From Hanleya hanleyi (taxonomy: Eukaryota; Mollusca; Polyplacophora; Lepidopleurida; Hanleyidae), in the NCBI GenBank assembly GCA_036873755.1, contig JAVTVY010020242.1, positions 1 to 64,000 on the forward strand: DNA of 64,000 nucleotides, given 5' to 3'. Shown here one piece after another: positions 43,400 through 53,460 of the stretch (position 1 is the stretch's first letter; each line of letters begins with the position of its first letter). Made by a program: the position numbers and the translations under genes. The notes below the pieces were generated by a model, which worked only from the letters and a program-made list of their open reading frames with translations, had not been told where the DNA came from and ran no database searches.

Positions 43400-44540
43400 T
43401 ACCTCGAGTGAGGTATCAAAGTGAAGCTTAGGTGAGGGGGCATCTAATGGGCTGGGTGTGGGATTGAAATATCGGCATTGTGCGCATGCGCGGTGGCCGA
43501 AGGGTATGAAAATAGCCTTTTTGGAGCTAGGGGATTGACTACTGGTCCAGTGGGGTCGAGTGAGGTATCAATGTGAAGCATTCATGAAGGGGCATCTAAT
43601 GGGCTGGGTGTGGGGTTGAAATATCGGCATTCTGCGCATGCGCGGTGGCCGAAGGGTATGAAAATAGCCTTTTTGGAGCTAGGGGATTGACTACTGGTCC
43701 AGTGGGGTCGAGTGAGGTATCAATGTGAAGCTTAGTGAGGGGGCATGTAATGGGCTGGGTGTGGGGTTGAAATATCGGCATTCTGCGCATGCGCGGTGGC
43801 CCAAGGGTATGGAAATAGCCGGTTTGGAGCTAGGGGAGCCCTAATGGACCGATGGGGTCGAGTGAGGTATCAAAGTGAAGCATTATGTGAAGGGACATCT
43901 GATGGGCTGGGCGTGGGGTTGAAGTATCGGCATTCTGCGCATGCGCGGTGGCCAAGGGTATGAAAATAGCCTTTTTGGAGCTAGGGGATTGACTACTGGT
44001 CCAGTGGGGTCGAGTGAGGTATCAATGTGAAGCATTCATGAAGGGGCATCTAATGGGCTGGGTGTGGGGTTGAAATATCGGCATTCTGCGCATGCGCGGT
44101 GGCCGAAGGGTATGAAAATAGCCGTGTTGGAGCTAGGGGATTGACTACTGGTCCAGTGGGGTCGAGTGAAGTATCAATGTGAAGCCTATGTGAGGGGGCA
44201 TGTAATGGGCTGGGTGTGGGGTTGAACTATCGGCATTCTGCGCATGCGCGGTGACCCAAGGGTATGGAAATAGCCGGTTTGGAGCTAGGGGAGCCACTAA
44301 TGGACCGATGGGGTCGAGTGAGGTATCAAAGTGAAGCATTCATGAAGGGGCATCTGATGGGCTGGGTGTGGGGTTGAAGTATCGGCATTCTGCGCATGCG
44401 CGGTGGCCGAAGGGTATGGAAATAGCCTTTTTGGAGCTAGGGGATTGACTACTGGTCCAGTGGGGTCGAGTGAGGTATCAATGTGAAGCATTCATGAAGG
44501 GGCATCGGTTGGGCTGGGGGTGGGGTTGAACTATACCGTT
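43400..44540. repeat. Inverted right-type TIR array, 151-152-bp unit, seven copies
   Basis: TGCGCATGCGCGG recurs at 43481, 43633, 43784, 43935, 44087, 44239 and 44391. Units are the reverse complement of the 3500-4700 array but with CGCGG replacing the CGCAG end, so they form a distinct subfamily. It may be the outer part of the E2 left TIR, separated from its inner part by 44545-46660. Confidence 0.8.
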
Positions 44541-44544
44541 TAGG

Positions 44545-46660
44545 TGTATTGATGATAATAAAATTTAAAGATCACATGTCCAACACATACTCACATAATG
44601 AAAGCAAGAATCGAACTTGCGTCCCCTCGAGATGAAGGATACCCGTCCAGGTTTCATTTTTTTGAGGTGTACTGAAATGCTCTCTCTAATTTATGCCACG
44701 GTATCTATTTTTACATCTAGGTTGAAGATTTATATCGACACTGCTACACACTTTTCGAGATGTGTTTTCACTTTCGATGAAAGCACAAAACAGTCTAAAA
44801 TGAGTCTAAAAAAATTCACCTACGCTAATATTTTCTAGTGTTTTGTAGAATATAGATTCGCGTTCATTTCTATTTCGTCAAGAAAAAATATTTTGTAGAA
44901 TATAGATTCGCGTTCATTTCTATTTCGTCAAGAAAAAAATTTCATCTCGAAAATTGGCAGATTGAAATGTTCTCTCTCATTTTATGACACGGTATCTATT
45001 TTTACAGCTGTCAACTGTCATGGTTTGGTCACAATGTTGCCATTTTCTCCCCTATATTTAGCGTCCACAAAAAGAAGAGTATATTACAGCAATTATGTTC
45101 AAGAAAACACCCCGCTAGAAAATTGTCTTCAAATTGTCTGTTGTTGTGGGAGTATAAAAAAATCCTGGTCAACAGGGGCGCGTATATTTCGTGCGACGCT
45201 ATGTTGCCAATGCATTGAAATTTGAATAGGTTGTCTGCATGGGTTTCAACGCAAGAATAGTACTAAAGTCTAGCTTACCTGATAAAAGAGTTTAGTCCAG
45301 ATGATCTGGGGCTGTTTTTTCCTAGGTGGGTATAACACACCATGAAGCCTTCATCACGATGCATTCGTATGCTAAAAAAATATGGGTATCACCACCAATC
45401 TCATTTCCATATATATTTTTTCGAAATTCACAGATATTTCCATCGGTAAATCCGGTGTTCAGTATACCACGTGGATGAAATGATTTCGGCCAACGGCACA
45501 CACACACATGTTTCCTGGCTCTTCCTGGTGTTAAGCCCGGCGCACACGAGAGATATCAGCAGTTTCAAGAAATTGATTTCAGTTCCCGCATAACGTCTTC
45601 TTCAAGTCCATTTTGAAGAGTCGAGCGTATGAATCGAGTGAAAATAACATGCGATTCATTGGCCTGTCCGGTAAAACTGCTGAGCTGTTGGCTTGCGTTC
45701 GCCGCACACGCTGAGGATTTGGCCTCGCGAGGTGTGGTGCGGGTCGGGGGGCGGAGTTTTGCACTGATGAAAACCAATGTCGTCCTCTCTCACGAAACCA
45801 AACACAAAAATTGACAAATTATACGGACTGCCACGATAAGCGAATGTATGCAACAAATAGCGTTCCGTACTGCAGATGTCCGATAAAATCCCTCCAGTCA
45901 AGGGGGAGGGGGGAGTGTTACAGAATGTTGATTCCACAAAACCTGTTCGGTGGCCTACATCATCGTTCAATCGCTGCTCATAAAGGCTGCGTTCAGCTCA
46001 CCAGAACTGTATACACTTCGAAATCTGTGAAAGAATATCAATTTTCACGTTTCCTGTCTGATATCACACAAATTTATGCGTCCGCTCGAACACAACACAG
46101 CACACTCCCTCGATTACAGTCCACGTGTGACGGGTACATGCAGGCGATGAATGATGCAGAGTTTCGTCACATTATTGATCTCAGCGGACACCGAAAGGAA
46201 GAAAGTTCCGTTATAAACTGCGACAGAGAATGTTTCCCAGCTCAGAAAACAACACAATGATCAGTGAAATCGTCCTCCGTATGCCTACCCGGGGCGCGGT
46301 AAAACAGCAAGAAAATTGTAACAAACGCTAACAAAATGGCTGCTCAAGGTCAATTTGCCCGCATAATAACGCCGTTCAAACCACAGCGCCATCTATACGC
46401 TTTGGTGCAAGGGAGACAACTCGGACTAGACCAATTCCCAGGCGAAGATGATGTCCGCTATATTTGGCCTGTATGGGTATAGGGGTGGTCGTTTTTTTTA
46501 TGGCTTTTACTATGAGCTATGAGGTTGATCATGTAGAATACGATGGAAAAAACTATGAAAGTACCGGGTAGGCTTGTATATAGATCCATATAGATCCATA
46601 TAGACCCATATACACTCATATACTGGGATATTAGTATGTATAAATCCATACGGGGTGGAC
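44545..46660. other. Unassigned insert between TIR parts, with small duplications and microsatellite
   Basis: No gene is supported. A roughly 48-bp duplication (TTTTGTAGAATATAGATTCG, continuing) lies at 44842-44938. A CTCTCT..TTTATG.CACGGTATCT segment recurs at about 44680 and 44970. Open frames at 45656-45970 and 45811-46260 overlap on opposite strands and show no recognisable domain. Short CATATAGATC-type repeats lie at 46577-46620. Confidence 0.45.
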
Positions 46661-46734
46661 ATGTTGGAGTCTAGGTGGAGCACTAGTGGCCCGATTGGGT
46701 AGAGTGAGGTCTTATTTTAAAGCTCTCGAGGAAA

Positions 46735-46766
<32 letters not shown>

Positions 46767-46969
46767 AATAAAAAAAATAAAAAAATCGGCGAGTAGTAGA
46801 CGAAGGGAAAATTGGAAAGTACTGACCATGCCCCAGAATACTTCATATGCATATCACGGCCTTAAGGCCTATGTAAGATGTAATCTACTTCACAGTTTAG
46901 TAGTATAAAAGCGCAAGTCCTATTGACCTTGCCCCTTCCAAAGAAATAAAATCGGCTCTATTTTACAGG

Positions 46970-47430
46970 AGTATATACGCAGGTCACGTGGGTTGTCACG
47001 TCACTTCCGGGTTTTCACTAAAAACTACCTCCAAACATAGAAGAGTTCCAATTTTTTCCCTTAGACGTCCGTATGTTCATCCTCCAAACCCACAAGAGTT
47101 CCAATGTTCAACCGCCGGGGTGTTTTCCCGCCCCGCCCCAGCGCCCCGCAGCGCGCGCGCGCGCGCGTCATCCCGCGTCATCCCCGGCAGTGCGCGCGCG
47201 CGGACGCGGGTCAAAAGGTCAAAGGGTCACCTCCAGGTCAGACGGTCCAATGTCCAATGAGACAATGTTGCGGCATAGTCAGAGCTTGAGCACAAAAAAG
47301 GGGATTCTAGATGAACCTGGGAAAGATGGGCAGTTCCATTTGGACCAATCAGCGGTCGAGAAAAAGAGCCAATCAGCGGTCGAGAAAAAGAACCAATCAG
47401 CGGTCGAACAATCAGCCAATCGAATTGGGG
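46970..47430. repeat. Inner part of E2 left TIR
   Basis: It is the reverse complement of 2990-3440 in diverged form: CACTTCCGGGTTTTCAC, GAAGAGTTCCAAT (twice), alternating (CG)n (47153-47168), GGTCAAAAGGTCAAAGGGTC and the CCAATCAGCGGTCGAG cluster at 47345-47420. Confidence 0.75.
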
Positions 47431-47589
47431 TACTCACGGTGTGCTTTCGCTGACGTCCGCGCCTACATCTGGGTTCTTGTACACCCGGATAATGTTTTTC
47501 TGGACATGGATGGGTTACCTTTGGCTCCAATCTAGGCCACTGATTGGCTAATACGGTGTTCAAAGCCACTTTCATGCATTATGCTCATA

Positions 47590-48140
47590 GAACTTATAGT
47601 CATAATCTATACGTGTTGGACGAGTCTCTTCACTCACCGTATACACGTACCTCAATGAAATGCCCGCTCCAAACCTAGACCAAAGACACGTACTTGGTCT
47701 GTAGGCTGATTTCATTGGCTCTCTATTTTTACTATAGTGCTCTTGCATTCTAACCTTGATGGGTTACCTAGAACTTATAGTCATCAACATAATCTATACG
47801 TGTTGGACGAGTCTTTTCACTCACCGTATACACGTACCTCAATGAAATGCCCGCTCCAAACCTAGACCAAAACACGTACTTGGTCTGTAGGCTGATTTCA
47901 TTGGCTCTCTATTTTTTACTATAGTGCTCTTGCATTCTAACCTTGATGGGTTACCTAGAACTTATAGTCATCAACATAATCTATACGTGTTGGACGAGTC
48001 TTTTCACTCACCGTATACACGTACCTCAATGAAATGCCCGCTCCAAACCTAGACCAAAAACACGTACTTGGTCTGTAGGCTGATTTCATTGGCTCTCTAT
48101 TTTTTACTATAGTGCTCTTGCATTCTAAACTTGATGGGTT
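47590..48140. repeat. Triplicated 187-bp unit inside E2
   Basis: CGTACCTCAATGAAATGCCC begins units at 47646, 47833 and 48020. Each contains an ATTGG (CCAAT) in TTTCATTGGCTCTC context. E1 has one diverged copy (about 13100-13260). Confidence 0.85.
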
Positions 48141-48258
48141 ACATTTTGGCCCCATCCTACACCACTGATTTCAGTTTGACTGAATCTCCACATTGGGCAT
48201 TGATGCATTAGGAATAAAACACACAAGACAGGGTTTTTTGGTGAGATCTCATTTTTTT

Positions 48259-48264
48259 TTTATT
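48259..48264 (-). terminator. Poly(A) signal after E2 capsid/protease unit
   Basis: AATAAA on the minus strand lies beyond the hairpin array and about 190 nt after the protease stop. Confidence 0.5.
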
Positions 48265-48299
48265 CAGTGAACAACAACAACGTGAGAACAACCACGTGA

Positions 48300-48476
48300 A
48301 AACTCAAGCCCAGAACAAGGGGCTTGTAATTAACTGAAGCCCAGAACAAGGGGCTTGTACATTGAAGCCCAGAACAAGGGGCTTGTAAACTTAAGCCCAG
48401 AACAAGGGGCTTGTCATTAACTTAAGCCCAGAACAAGGGGCTTGTCATTAACTTAAGCCCAGAACGGGGCTTGTAC
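48300..48476 (-). repeat. Six-copy hairpin array at the protease 3' end
   Basis: CAAGCCC..GGGCTTG-type inverted repeats (stem about 6-7 bp, 7-8-nt loop) recur every 27-31 bp. The innermost copy encodes the last residues of the protease (VQAPFWA), and the others extend into the 3' UTR. E1 has two copies (13440-13510). Expansion of terminal-codon sequence into a structured 3' UTR is directly visible; a regulatory role is speculative. Confidence 0.75.
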
Positions 48477-48926
48477 ATTGAAATGATGGGCGGCCCAGTC
48501 ATAGACGAGTACATCGCGGTCCTCGGCCTGGGGGTACTCGTCAAACATCTGTACGATGGTAGATAAGGGTCTTCCCCGGCATCGATGGTACAGGTAAAAC
48601 AAGCAATATTGTCCGCACACGCCACTGGTCAGGCTTTGCAACGTTTGACTGTTCCAACACCACGTCTCTGTGCCTTGATCCATGAAGTCTGTTAAATCGG
48701 GATGGAGGGGTGGCAGACCGTACGGGTCAAAGTATTCCCCCTGCTGTTCTGTCAAGTACACGGCCACCCAGTGTTCACCGGGTCGATCCATCGGGTCCGT
48801 GTTGAGAACGTAAGCAGCAGGATACATACGGTCTAATGGAAACACATCTCGGGCGAACACCCCTTGAAAGACCCTACGTGTCTCTGGGTCATTCTCCAGC
48901 ACGGTGGTTATCTGGTCTGTATCCAT
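48453..48926 (-). CDS. Adenain-like maturation cysteine protease (157 aa), intact (E2)
   Basis: ATG 48926 (MDTDQITTVLE) follows the capsid TAA by one nucleotide; an in-frame extension to 48986 lies inside the capsid gene and is not used. Catalytic elements are in order: His in HWVAVYL, acidic residue in GEYFDPYG, then Gln and Cys in the NSQTLQSLTSGVCGQYC region. This is the adenovirus protease/Ulp1 fold set found in Polintons; it would cleave capsid precursor proteins during maturation. Its length fits the family. It is intact, unlike the E1 copy, which lost the Cys region. Confidence 0.92.
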   Translation of the reverse strand: MDTDQITTVLENDPETRRVFQGVFARDVFPLDRMYPAAYVLNTDPMDRPGEHWVAVYLTEQQGEYFDPYGLPPLHPDLTDFMDQGTETWCWNSQTLQSLTSGVCGQYCLFYLYHRCRGRPLSTIVQMFDEYPQAEDRDVLVYDWAAHHFNVQAPFWA

Positions 48927-48927
48927 T

Positions 48928-50237
48928 TTAGGTGGAGAAGTCACACAGGACGTTGCGCGCCTTGTCCACTTGAATGATGTTGTCAAACTCGGCGTAGCAG
49001 ATCACATTGACGGTGGTCGCCAGGGCTCGTGCAAAGTGGATTTCCAACCGTAAGTTGCCTTGCTTGGCCAGGGCCAGCTGATGGTCGTTCTCTAAGGTGG
49101 GGGTCAGATCGAAACAGAACAACGTGTATCCGTTCGCGTAGTCCTCCCGACTCATCATATTCCCTTCGTCCTGGTTTATTTGACCGGTGGCTGTAAACAG
49201 GCTCTGATAGGCTCGAATGAAATTCCTCCGCCCAAAGTTCGGTGTTAAGGCCGTGGCTGGCACCTGTTGTCCATCCACATGCAGGGCCACAAAATGGATG
49301 CCGAAATGTTGAAAGTCAAACGGATTCTCTGGGTAGGCTCCGCTGAAACTGGTATTTTCCACACAGGCCAGGATCAATCGCTTGGGTAGTTCCCCAGGAA
49401 CAGGTTTTCTTTGTTGGCGCCCATATTTCCAGCAGGCACAGAGAACACTTTGGTTTGCACACGTCGGATGGGGTACTGGGCTGGTTTTGTTTCCAAGGCT
49501 TTCATGTGTCCCAACTGAACGGCTGGATTCGGTTTCACTTTTCGGACATACAGGACTGCGTCTTGGATGACAATCTTATAGTCCGCTGCATGCCCCTCTA
49601 CGTTAGTGGCCATCAAGGCGAAGGTCGGAGGCGCCCGTATCAGTCGGATTTTGATGGGGATCTTGTTCAAGAGGTACCGGTCTTGCATGAACATGTCTGC
49701 ATGCAGTCGACCCATCATATCCACCGAGGCACTGTTCGCAGTGAAAGCCTTCCGTTTGTTATATCCCCCATTGTCCGCCGTGTCCATGTGCTCGGGCGTG
49801 TCCTTGTAGAATAAAGCGGTTGTCAGCTGAGATTTTTTAGCCTCTCGGCCATACGACAACAGTGTCTCGATGTAGGCTCGATAGGGGCACGTGTTGGTGG
49901 AGTCACTGATGAGTTTGTCGCTGAGAAAAATATCCACCTGCTGAAACATCGAGTGCAGCCAGAGATTCGTCGCGCCCACCGTTGCTTGGTCAGCGATTCT
50001 GGTGCCAGCTCCATTGACCACCTTGGCTTTCACATACAAGTAGGTATGGGCTAAATCCACATAGGCCGTATCCGCATTACTGATGGTGAACTCGATGGGT
50101 CCGGTTTCGTTGATGCTGGAGAGCGGGAGATGTTCCACCCATAATCCTTGTTCGACACTGGTTTGTGTGGGCGGGACGGTCCACAAATCAAATTCACTGT
50201 TGGTGGAGGGGCAGGACTCGGCGTGGATTAAGGACAT
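48928..50237 (-). pseudogene. Double jelly-roll major capsid protein, single frameshift (E2)
   Basis: Codons from ATG 50237 read through the N-terminal jelly roll (WTVPPTQTSVEQGLWVEHLP and YVDLAHTYLYVKAK). About 285 codons in, near 49390, a 1-nt loss relative to E1 shifts the frame. The remainder (49377-48928) reads on in the next frame to the end, including AFALHVDGQQ-type and LFCFDLTPTLENDHQL segments. Apart from that one indel the gene is complete (1310 nt against 1311 expected). It assembles the icosahedral shell in related viruses. A sequencing error cannot be excluded. Confidence 0.88.
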
Positions 50238-50240
50238 GTT

Positions 50241-50647
50241 TTAAGAAAAGATATCCTTTGTCTTCTTCGATGTGCGTCGTCGCTGGATCGGTCGTCGACT
50301 GGTGCGTGGTCTCGGTGGGGCAGCTCTTTTATTCCCAACGGTGCGTTGTGCTTTGGCCACCAAGACGCCTCCCGCTTCATTGGCCCGCCGTTTCAAGGAT
50401 TCTTTGGGTGCCGTACCCCCCAAGACATCACCGGCCACTTGCAGTCCACTGCGTACCGCTTGTTTGCCGATTGCTTTCACCCCACGCGTCACCAAGGGCA
50501 GGAACGTTTTCACAATGCTGCCAGTATGTTCCCCAGACCATGTCCTCGTTGCATGCGTGCACCGCTAAAGACCGGAAAGCCACCCCCGGCCTGTTGGGCA
50601 TAATAGTCGGCATAGCTGCGTGCATCGCACTCGTAAGGTACTTTCAT
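50241..50647 (-). pseudogene. Small basic GHG-motif protein, frameshifted (E2)
   Basis: The ATG at 50645-50647 overlaps the minor-capsid stop as TAATG. The first 45 codons (YYAQQAGGGFPVF, then MQRGHGLGN) end in a stop after a frameshift near 50520. The C-terminal 90 codons (50513-50241: FLPLVTRGVKAIGKQAV, basic tail with RPRTSRRPIQRRR) are open. The stop lies 3 nt before the capsid ATG. The role is probably core or membrane-active virion protein, by analogy only. Confidence 0.6.
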
Positions 50648-51434
50648 TATGCAAAGTGGGGAGCACGTGCTTCTCGAAAATGAAGTGTCAGCACCACTTT
50701 TCCTCGTTCGAATGCCACCGGTCGTCCCGTGTCATCTCTTGTATCCACCGTGATCGTGTTGATGTCAGTTTGTCGTACGGGCAAGTAGAGCATGTGGGTG
50801 AAACTGTGGGTGACTTGACCTCCATACGTCTTTTTAATGGGGACCACCCGTTACAGAGGTGTGTTGATATCGCCCACGATGTGGTTGTCCACCACGTCCG
50901 AGTAGACGTAGAGTCCGTACATACCCGACTTCATATCCATCGGCATCTCGCCATGGTGTTCGGTGGGACCAGCGAACGTCTTTAGATCGAAACCCAACAT
51001 TTGCTGTAGGATAGCACTCAGTACGACGCTCGCCTTGCCGGAGACGATAAGCTGTGCCTTGTCGTTGTGTGCGTTGTAATCGAAGTCCACGTGATTCTTG
51101 AAGGGATAGGCTTTGATGGGTCTTGAAGTATTCGTCACCCCCGTAGCGCCTTATAATGCATCAGTCTTGACAGCCCACCCATGAACTCTTTGGGGGTATC
51201 GTATTGGCCTTCGGGCAGGGTGAGTCGGGTGTTTTTGCCTTCGTAGGTCACCTCGTACCACACGTCATTGGCTCGCACGTTGTACCACGAGTAAGGGTAT
51301 TGGATATCCACGAGGCCGCATTCCCACCGGCCAGGTAAATGTAACGGTTGCGGTAACTGGGTGACGTACTTGGCCACGGTGTTGTCAGGAAACACATCCA
51401 GCGAACTGTTACTGGGTAGGGTCAGGTAAAACAT
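50647..51434 (-). pseudogene. Penton-like minor capsid protein, frameshift plus stop (E2)
   Basis: The N-terminal 98 codons are intact (MFYLTLPSNSSLDVFPDN, then PGRWECGLVDIQYPYSWY). A 1-nt loss near 51137 shifts the frame. In the following frame a TTA to TAA change (50848-50850) gives a stop after GDINTPL, and the last 66 codons are open. E1 reads through both of those places but has a different lesion. The family forms the vertex capsomer. Confidence 0.8.
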
Positions 51435-51467
51435 GGCGACTGAGCTGTCCTGCTGCTGCTATTGGTT

Positions 51468-52346
51468 TTAATAGGTCTTCCAGGCCTTGGGCGGTTGTGT
51501 CCGGCGTCGTGTTCGTCGCGTTGACTTGCTACGTGTGACGGCTCTGGAGATGTGGGGTGTCCTGATCGAGGGTGGTTTTTTAAAGGTCTGAAAAGAAGGT
51601 GCCCGTTGTGATGGTGGTGGAGTTTTGAGGGGTGACTCCGGTTCCCAGTCGGCTTCCCAAGAAGGTTGTGGTGAGAGTCGTGGTGCACGACTCGGTGATT
51701 GCTGGGTTTGCTGCATAAAGGCCCAGCGGTGGGGGTTCCCCACCAATTCCTGTGGTACATGCATGTCTTTCAAGCCAAGAGCGAAGACCTCCCATCCTCG
51801 AGGATCGGTGTGCGATCTGCGTTGACGCATCAGATCATTCACTAAATCCGTCATGTGGGTGCCGGGGACCACCCGATTCTGTACCAGGAGTTCGCCTTTA
51901 TCATTCCAAGTCATGTTAGGATTCTGTTTCATCCGTTGTAATACCAGGCCAGCTTGTTTCTTGAACGAGACAGGTACACTCTTCAGCACTTCGTCTTCCA
52001 CCCACTGTGGGGCTGTGGGGGCTACCCCTGGTAATGGCGGCTGTTGGAACGGTGCTGAGGTCAGCGGTCTGTCACGTGGTGGTGGTGGTGGTGGTGGTGG
52101 TGGTGGTGGTGGTGGTGGTGGTGCTGTTGCTGTTGCTGGGGTAGACAGGGTTTTGTATTGGTCCATGAACGTCATGTACCGTTGAAGCGACTCATTGTAC
52201 CGTTGTACTTTCTCACTGTCGCTTAACCCCGGTCTCTGTAAGATCTGTTGCATCTCTCCATCGAGGCTGTTTATGGTCTTCACCGTAGGTGAGACAGGGT
52301 AGCGTGATTGGAGGTTTTGCAGGAACCGTGGTTCGACGAGGACCAT
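51468..52346 (-). CDS. Pro-rich Polinton virion-type protein (292 aa), E2
   Basis: I chose ATG 52346 (MVLVEPRFLQNLQ) because it matches the E1 start and lies just after the preceding gene's stop (52360); the longer ORF from 52382 overlaps that gene. There is a helical domain (1-70), a homopolymeric Pro run of 15 residues encoded by (CCA)n, a central WNDKGELLVQN segment, then a conserved block LVNDLMRQRRSHTDPRGWEV and HVPQELVGNPHRW. The C-terminal tail is Arg/Ser/Pro-rich. The RG-W...VP-EL-GNP-RW block recurs in Polinton-like proteins as I recall them. Function is unknown; a virion or DNA-associated role is plausible. Confidence 0.65.
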   Translation of the reverse strand: MVLVEPRFLQNLQSRYPVSPTVKTINSLDGEMQQILQRPGLSDSEKVQRYNESLQRYMTFMDQYKTLSTPATATAPPPPPPPPPPPPPPPRDRPLTSAPFQQPPLPGVAPTAPQWVEDEVLKSVPVSFKKQAGLVLQRMKQNPNMTWNDKGELLVQNRVVPGTHMTDLVNDLMRQRRSHTDPRGWEVFALGLKDMHVPQELVGNPHRWAFMQQTQQSPSRAPRLSPQPSWEADWEPESPLKTPPPSQRAPSFQTFKKPPSIRTPHISRAVTRSKSTRRTRRRTQPPKAWKTY

Positions 52347-52359
52347 TTTTTCGTGTGGT

Positions 52360-52701
52360 TCATTGTCGGCCGAAGAGTCCACCCAATACTGGACCCAACA
52401 CGGAAGCGGCCAACGGTGCTAAGATGGCCCCGAGAAAGCCGCCTTTCTGTAATACCTTTTTCTTTTGTGTTTGAGGGACCCGCTTGTGGACTAGGGTTCG
52501 GAGACCTGTCTTATGCTTAGCCAACTTGGTCTTCTGAGCCGGAGTCAGTGGTACGTTGCCTTTTAACAGGTTGTACCCGATCTCGCACAGACAGCGTACA
52601 AGGTCAGGGTCCGCACCGCGTACAATGGTTCGGACTAACTCGGGTGGAGCCGTCTTCAATACACGGAGCGTGGGGGCGTGCTTCCGTACTCGCGCAGACA
52701 T
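52360..52701 (-). CDS. Small basic protein with hydrophobic Gly-rich tail (113 aa), E2
   Basis: ATG 52701 (MSARVRKHAPTLRVL) is preferred over an upstream non-ATG extension. The order is a basic N-terminus, then a helical segment PPELVRTIVRGADPDLVRCL, then NLLKGNVPLTPAQKTKLAKH, a Lys-rich QTQKKKVLQKGG and a hydrophobic tail FLGAILAPLAASVLGPVLGG ending in FGRQ. This layout is recurrent in Polintons, and the function is not established. It is the first gene after a TATA-like box (52737-52746) and probably heads the capsid transcription unit. It is intact, whereas E1 has a stop at codon 40. Confidence 0.7.
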   Translation of the reverse strand: MSARVRKHAPTLRVLKTAPPELVRTIVRGADPDLVRCLCEIGYNLLKGNVPLTPAQKTKLAKHKTGLRTLVHKRVPQTQKKKVLQKGGFLGAILAPLAASVLGPVLGGLFGRQ

Positions 52702-52736
52702 CCTGTACAACTAATGCTAGAACCCACAACTCTGCC

Positions 52737-52746
52737 CTTTTTATCC
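52737..52746 (-). promoter_or_regulatory. TATA-like promoter of the capsid gene cluster
   Basis: GATAAAAAGG on the minus strand lies about 36 nt before ATG 52701. It is conserved in E1 (about 17645-17654). No TATA-like box was noted between the six downstream genes, which are spaced by overlap or 1-33 nt. Confidence 0.45.
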
Positions 52747-52787
52747 ACCTCACAGACAAAGTCAACCCTGCTGTGGTATTCATTCTT

Positions 52788-52793
52788 TTTATT
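52788..52793 (-). terminator. Poly(A) signal after ATPase (E2)
   Basis: AATAAA on the minus strand lies about 59 nt beyond the ATPase stop and just upstream of the next TATA-like box. Confidence 0.45.
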
Positions 52794-52851
52794 ATTCCCC
52801 ATCATCAAACACACAGACCCCAGCTGGGGCGCCACTGTGGATGTGTTTACA

Positions 52852-53460
52852 TTATTTTTGCATGTACACGTGGTGGGTCTCTCCGGGAAAGATGCCGGTC
52901 CGTAGTCGAAGGTGGTCGGGGGTGGCTTGCTTGAGATCGAAGAGCATATACCCGTGCTGAGGGGTTGTGGCATCTTTGAAGGCTTCCAACGCAAACGGTG
53001 TGCGGCCGGGATACATCTGTCTGGCCAGGTGCAGCAGTTGAGTGTTATCTCTCGGGTTTTTGAAGACCACCAGGTAGTGGGCATTTAAGCTGATGTTCCG
53101 ATGTTTTTTGTTTTTACTGAACAGCTTCTGCACAATGTAGATGATGCTGAGCCGTCGATGATGGCTGCCTTTGGTAAAGAGTTGGGTGACCCGTGCATCC
53201 GTCTCCGCCATGAGATCATCCAGAACCACCAAGGTGTCGGGTTCCAAATCGGCCAGGTTGGGTAGGCCTTCCACGAACGTGATGTGGGGCATTGCTGCAT
53301 ACGCTTCCTGCCATTTTCCGTAACACCACACGACTCTGGCAATGGGTGGAGTGATCATGCTGTCGGAGTGTTGAAGGAGCTGCCTGACGAAGTGCGTTTT
53401 GCCGGAGCCCGTCGGTCCTGCGATGACGCAAGTGAAGGGATGCTGCCACCCAGGGTCCAT
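52852..53460 (-). CDS. A32/FtsK-HerA type genome-packaging ATPase (E2, intact)
   Basis: The 202-aa protein is the same length as in E1. Walker A (GPTGSGKTHF) is at about 15-24 and Walker B (TLVVLDDLM) at about 75-83, followed by ARVTQLFTKGSHHRRLSIIY and the IVQKLFSKNK segment. Most differences from E1 are single substitutions outside these motifs, while other genes have indels and stops. The first 35 codons overlap another conserved reading frame (membrane protein C-terminus). Confidence 0.93.
   Translation of the reverse strand: MDPGWQHPFTCVIAGPTGSGKTHFVRQLLQHSDSMITPPIARVVWCYGKWQEAYAAMPHITFVEGLPNLADLEPDTLVVLDDLMAETDARVTQLFTKGSHHRRLSIIYIVQKLFSKNKKHRNISLNAHYLVVFKNPRDNTQLLHLARQMYPGRTPFALEAFKDATTPQHGYMLFDLKQATPDHLRLRTGIFPGETHHVYMQK

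Noticed and set aside
43400..44540. CRISPR-like regular array
   Set aside because: Units are 152 bp and repeated along their whole length; there are no short repeats with unique spacers, and the context is eukaryotic.
44593..44640. Reverse-strand GTTCGATTC in a possible tRNA-derived context
   Set aside because: Too short and unpaired; no second box at the expected distance.
45538..45570. Possible DNA transposon end (AAGCCCGGCGCACACGAGAG)
   Set aside because: No inverted partner or target duplication was found in the window.
45656..46260. Two opposite-strand frames of 104 and 149 aa
   Set aside because: They overlap each other, have no recognisable motif and lie in repeat-rich DNA.
48927..48986. 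Longer protease start (177-aa frame)
   Set aside because: The extra 20 residues overlap the capsid gene end; ATG 48926 is immediately after the capsid stop and is equally placed in E1.
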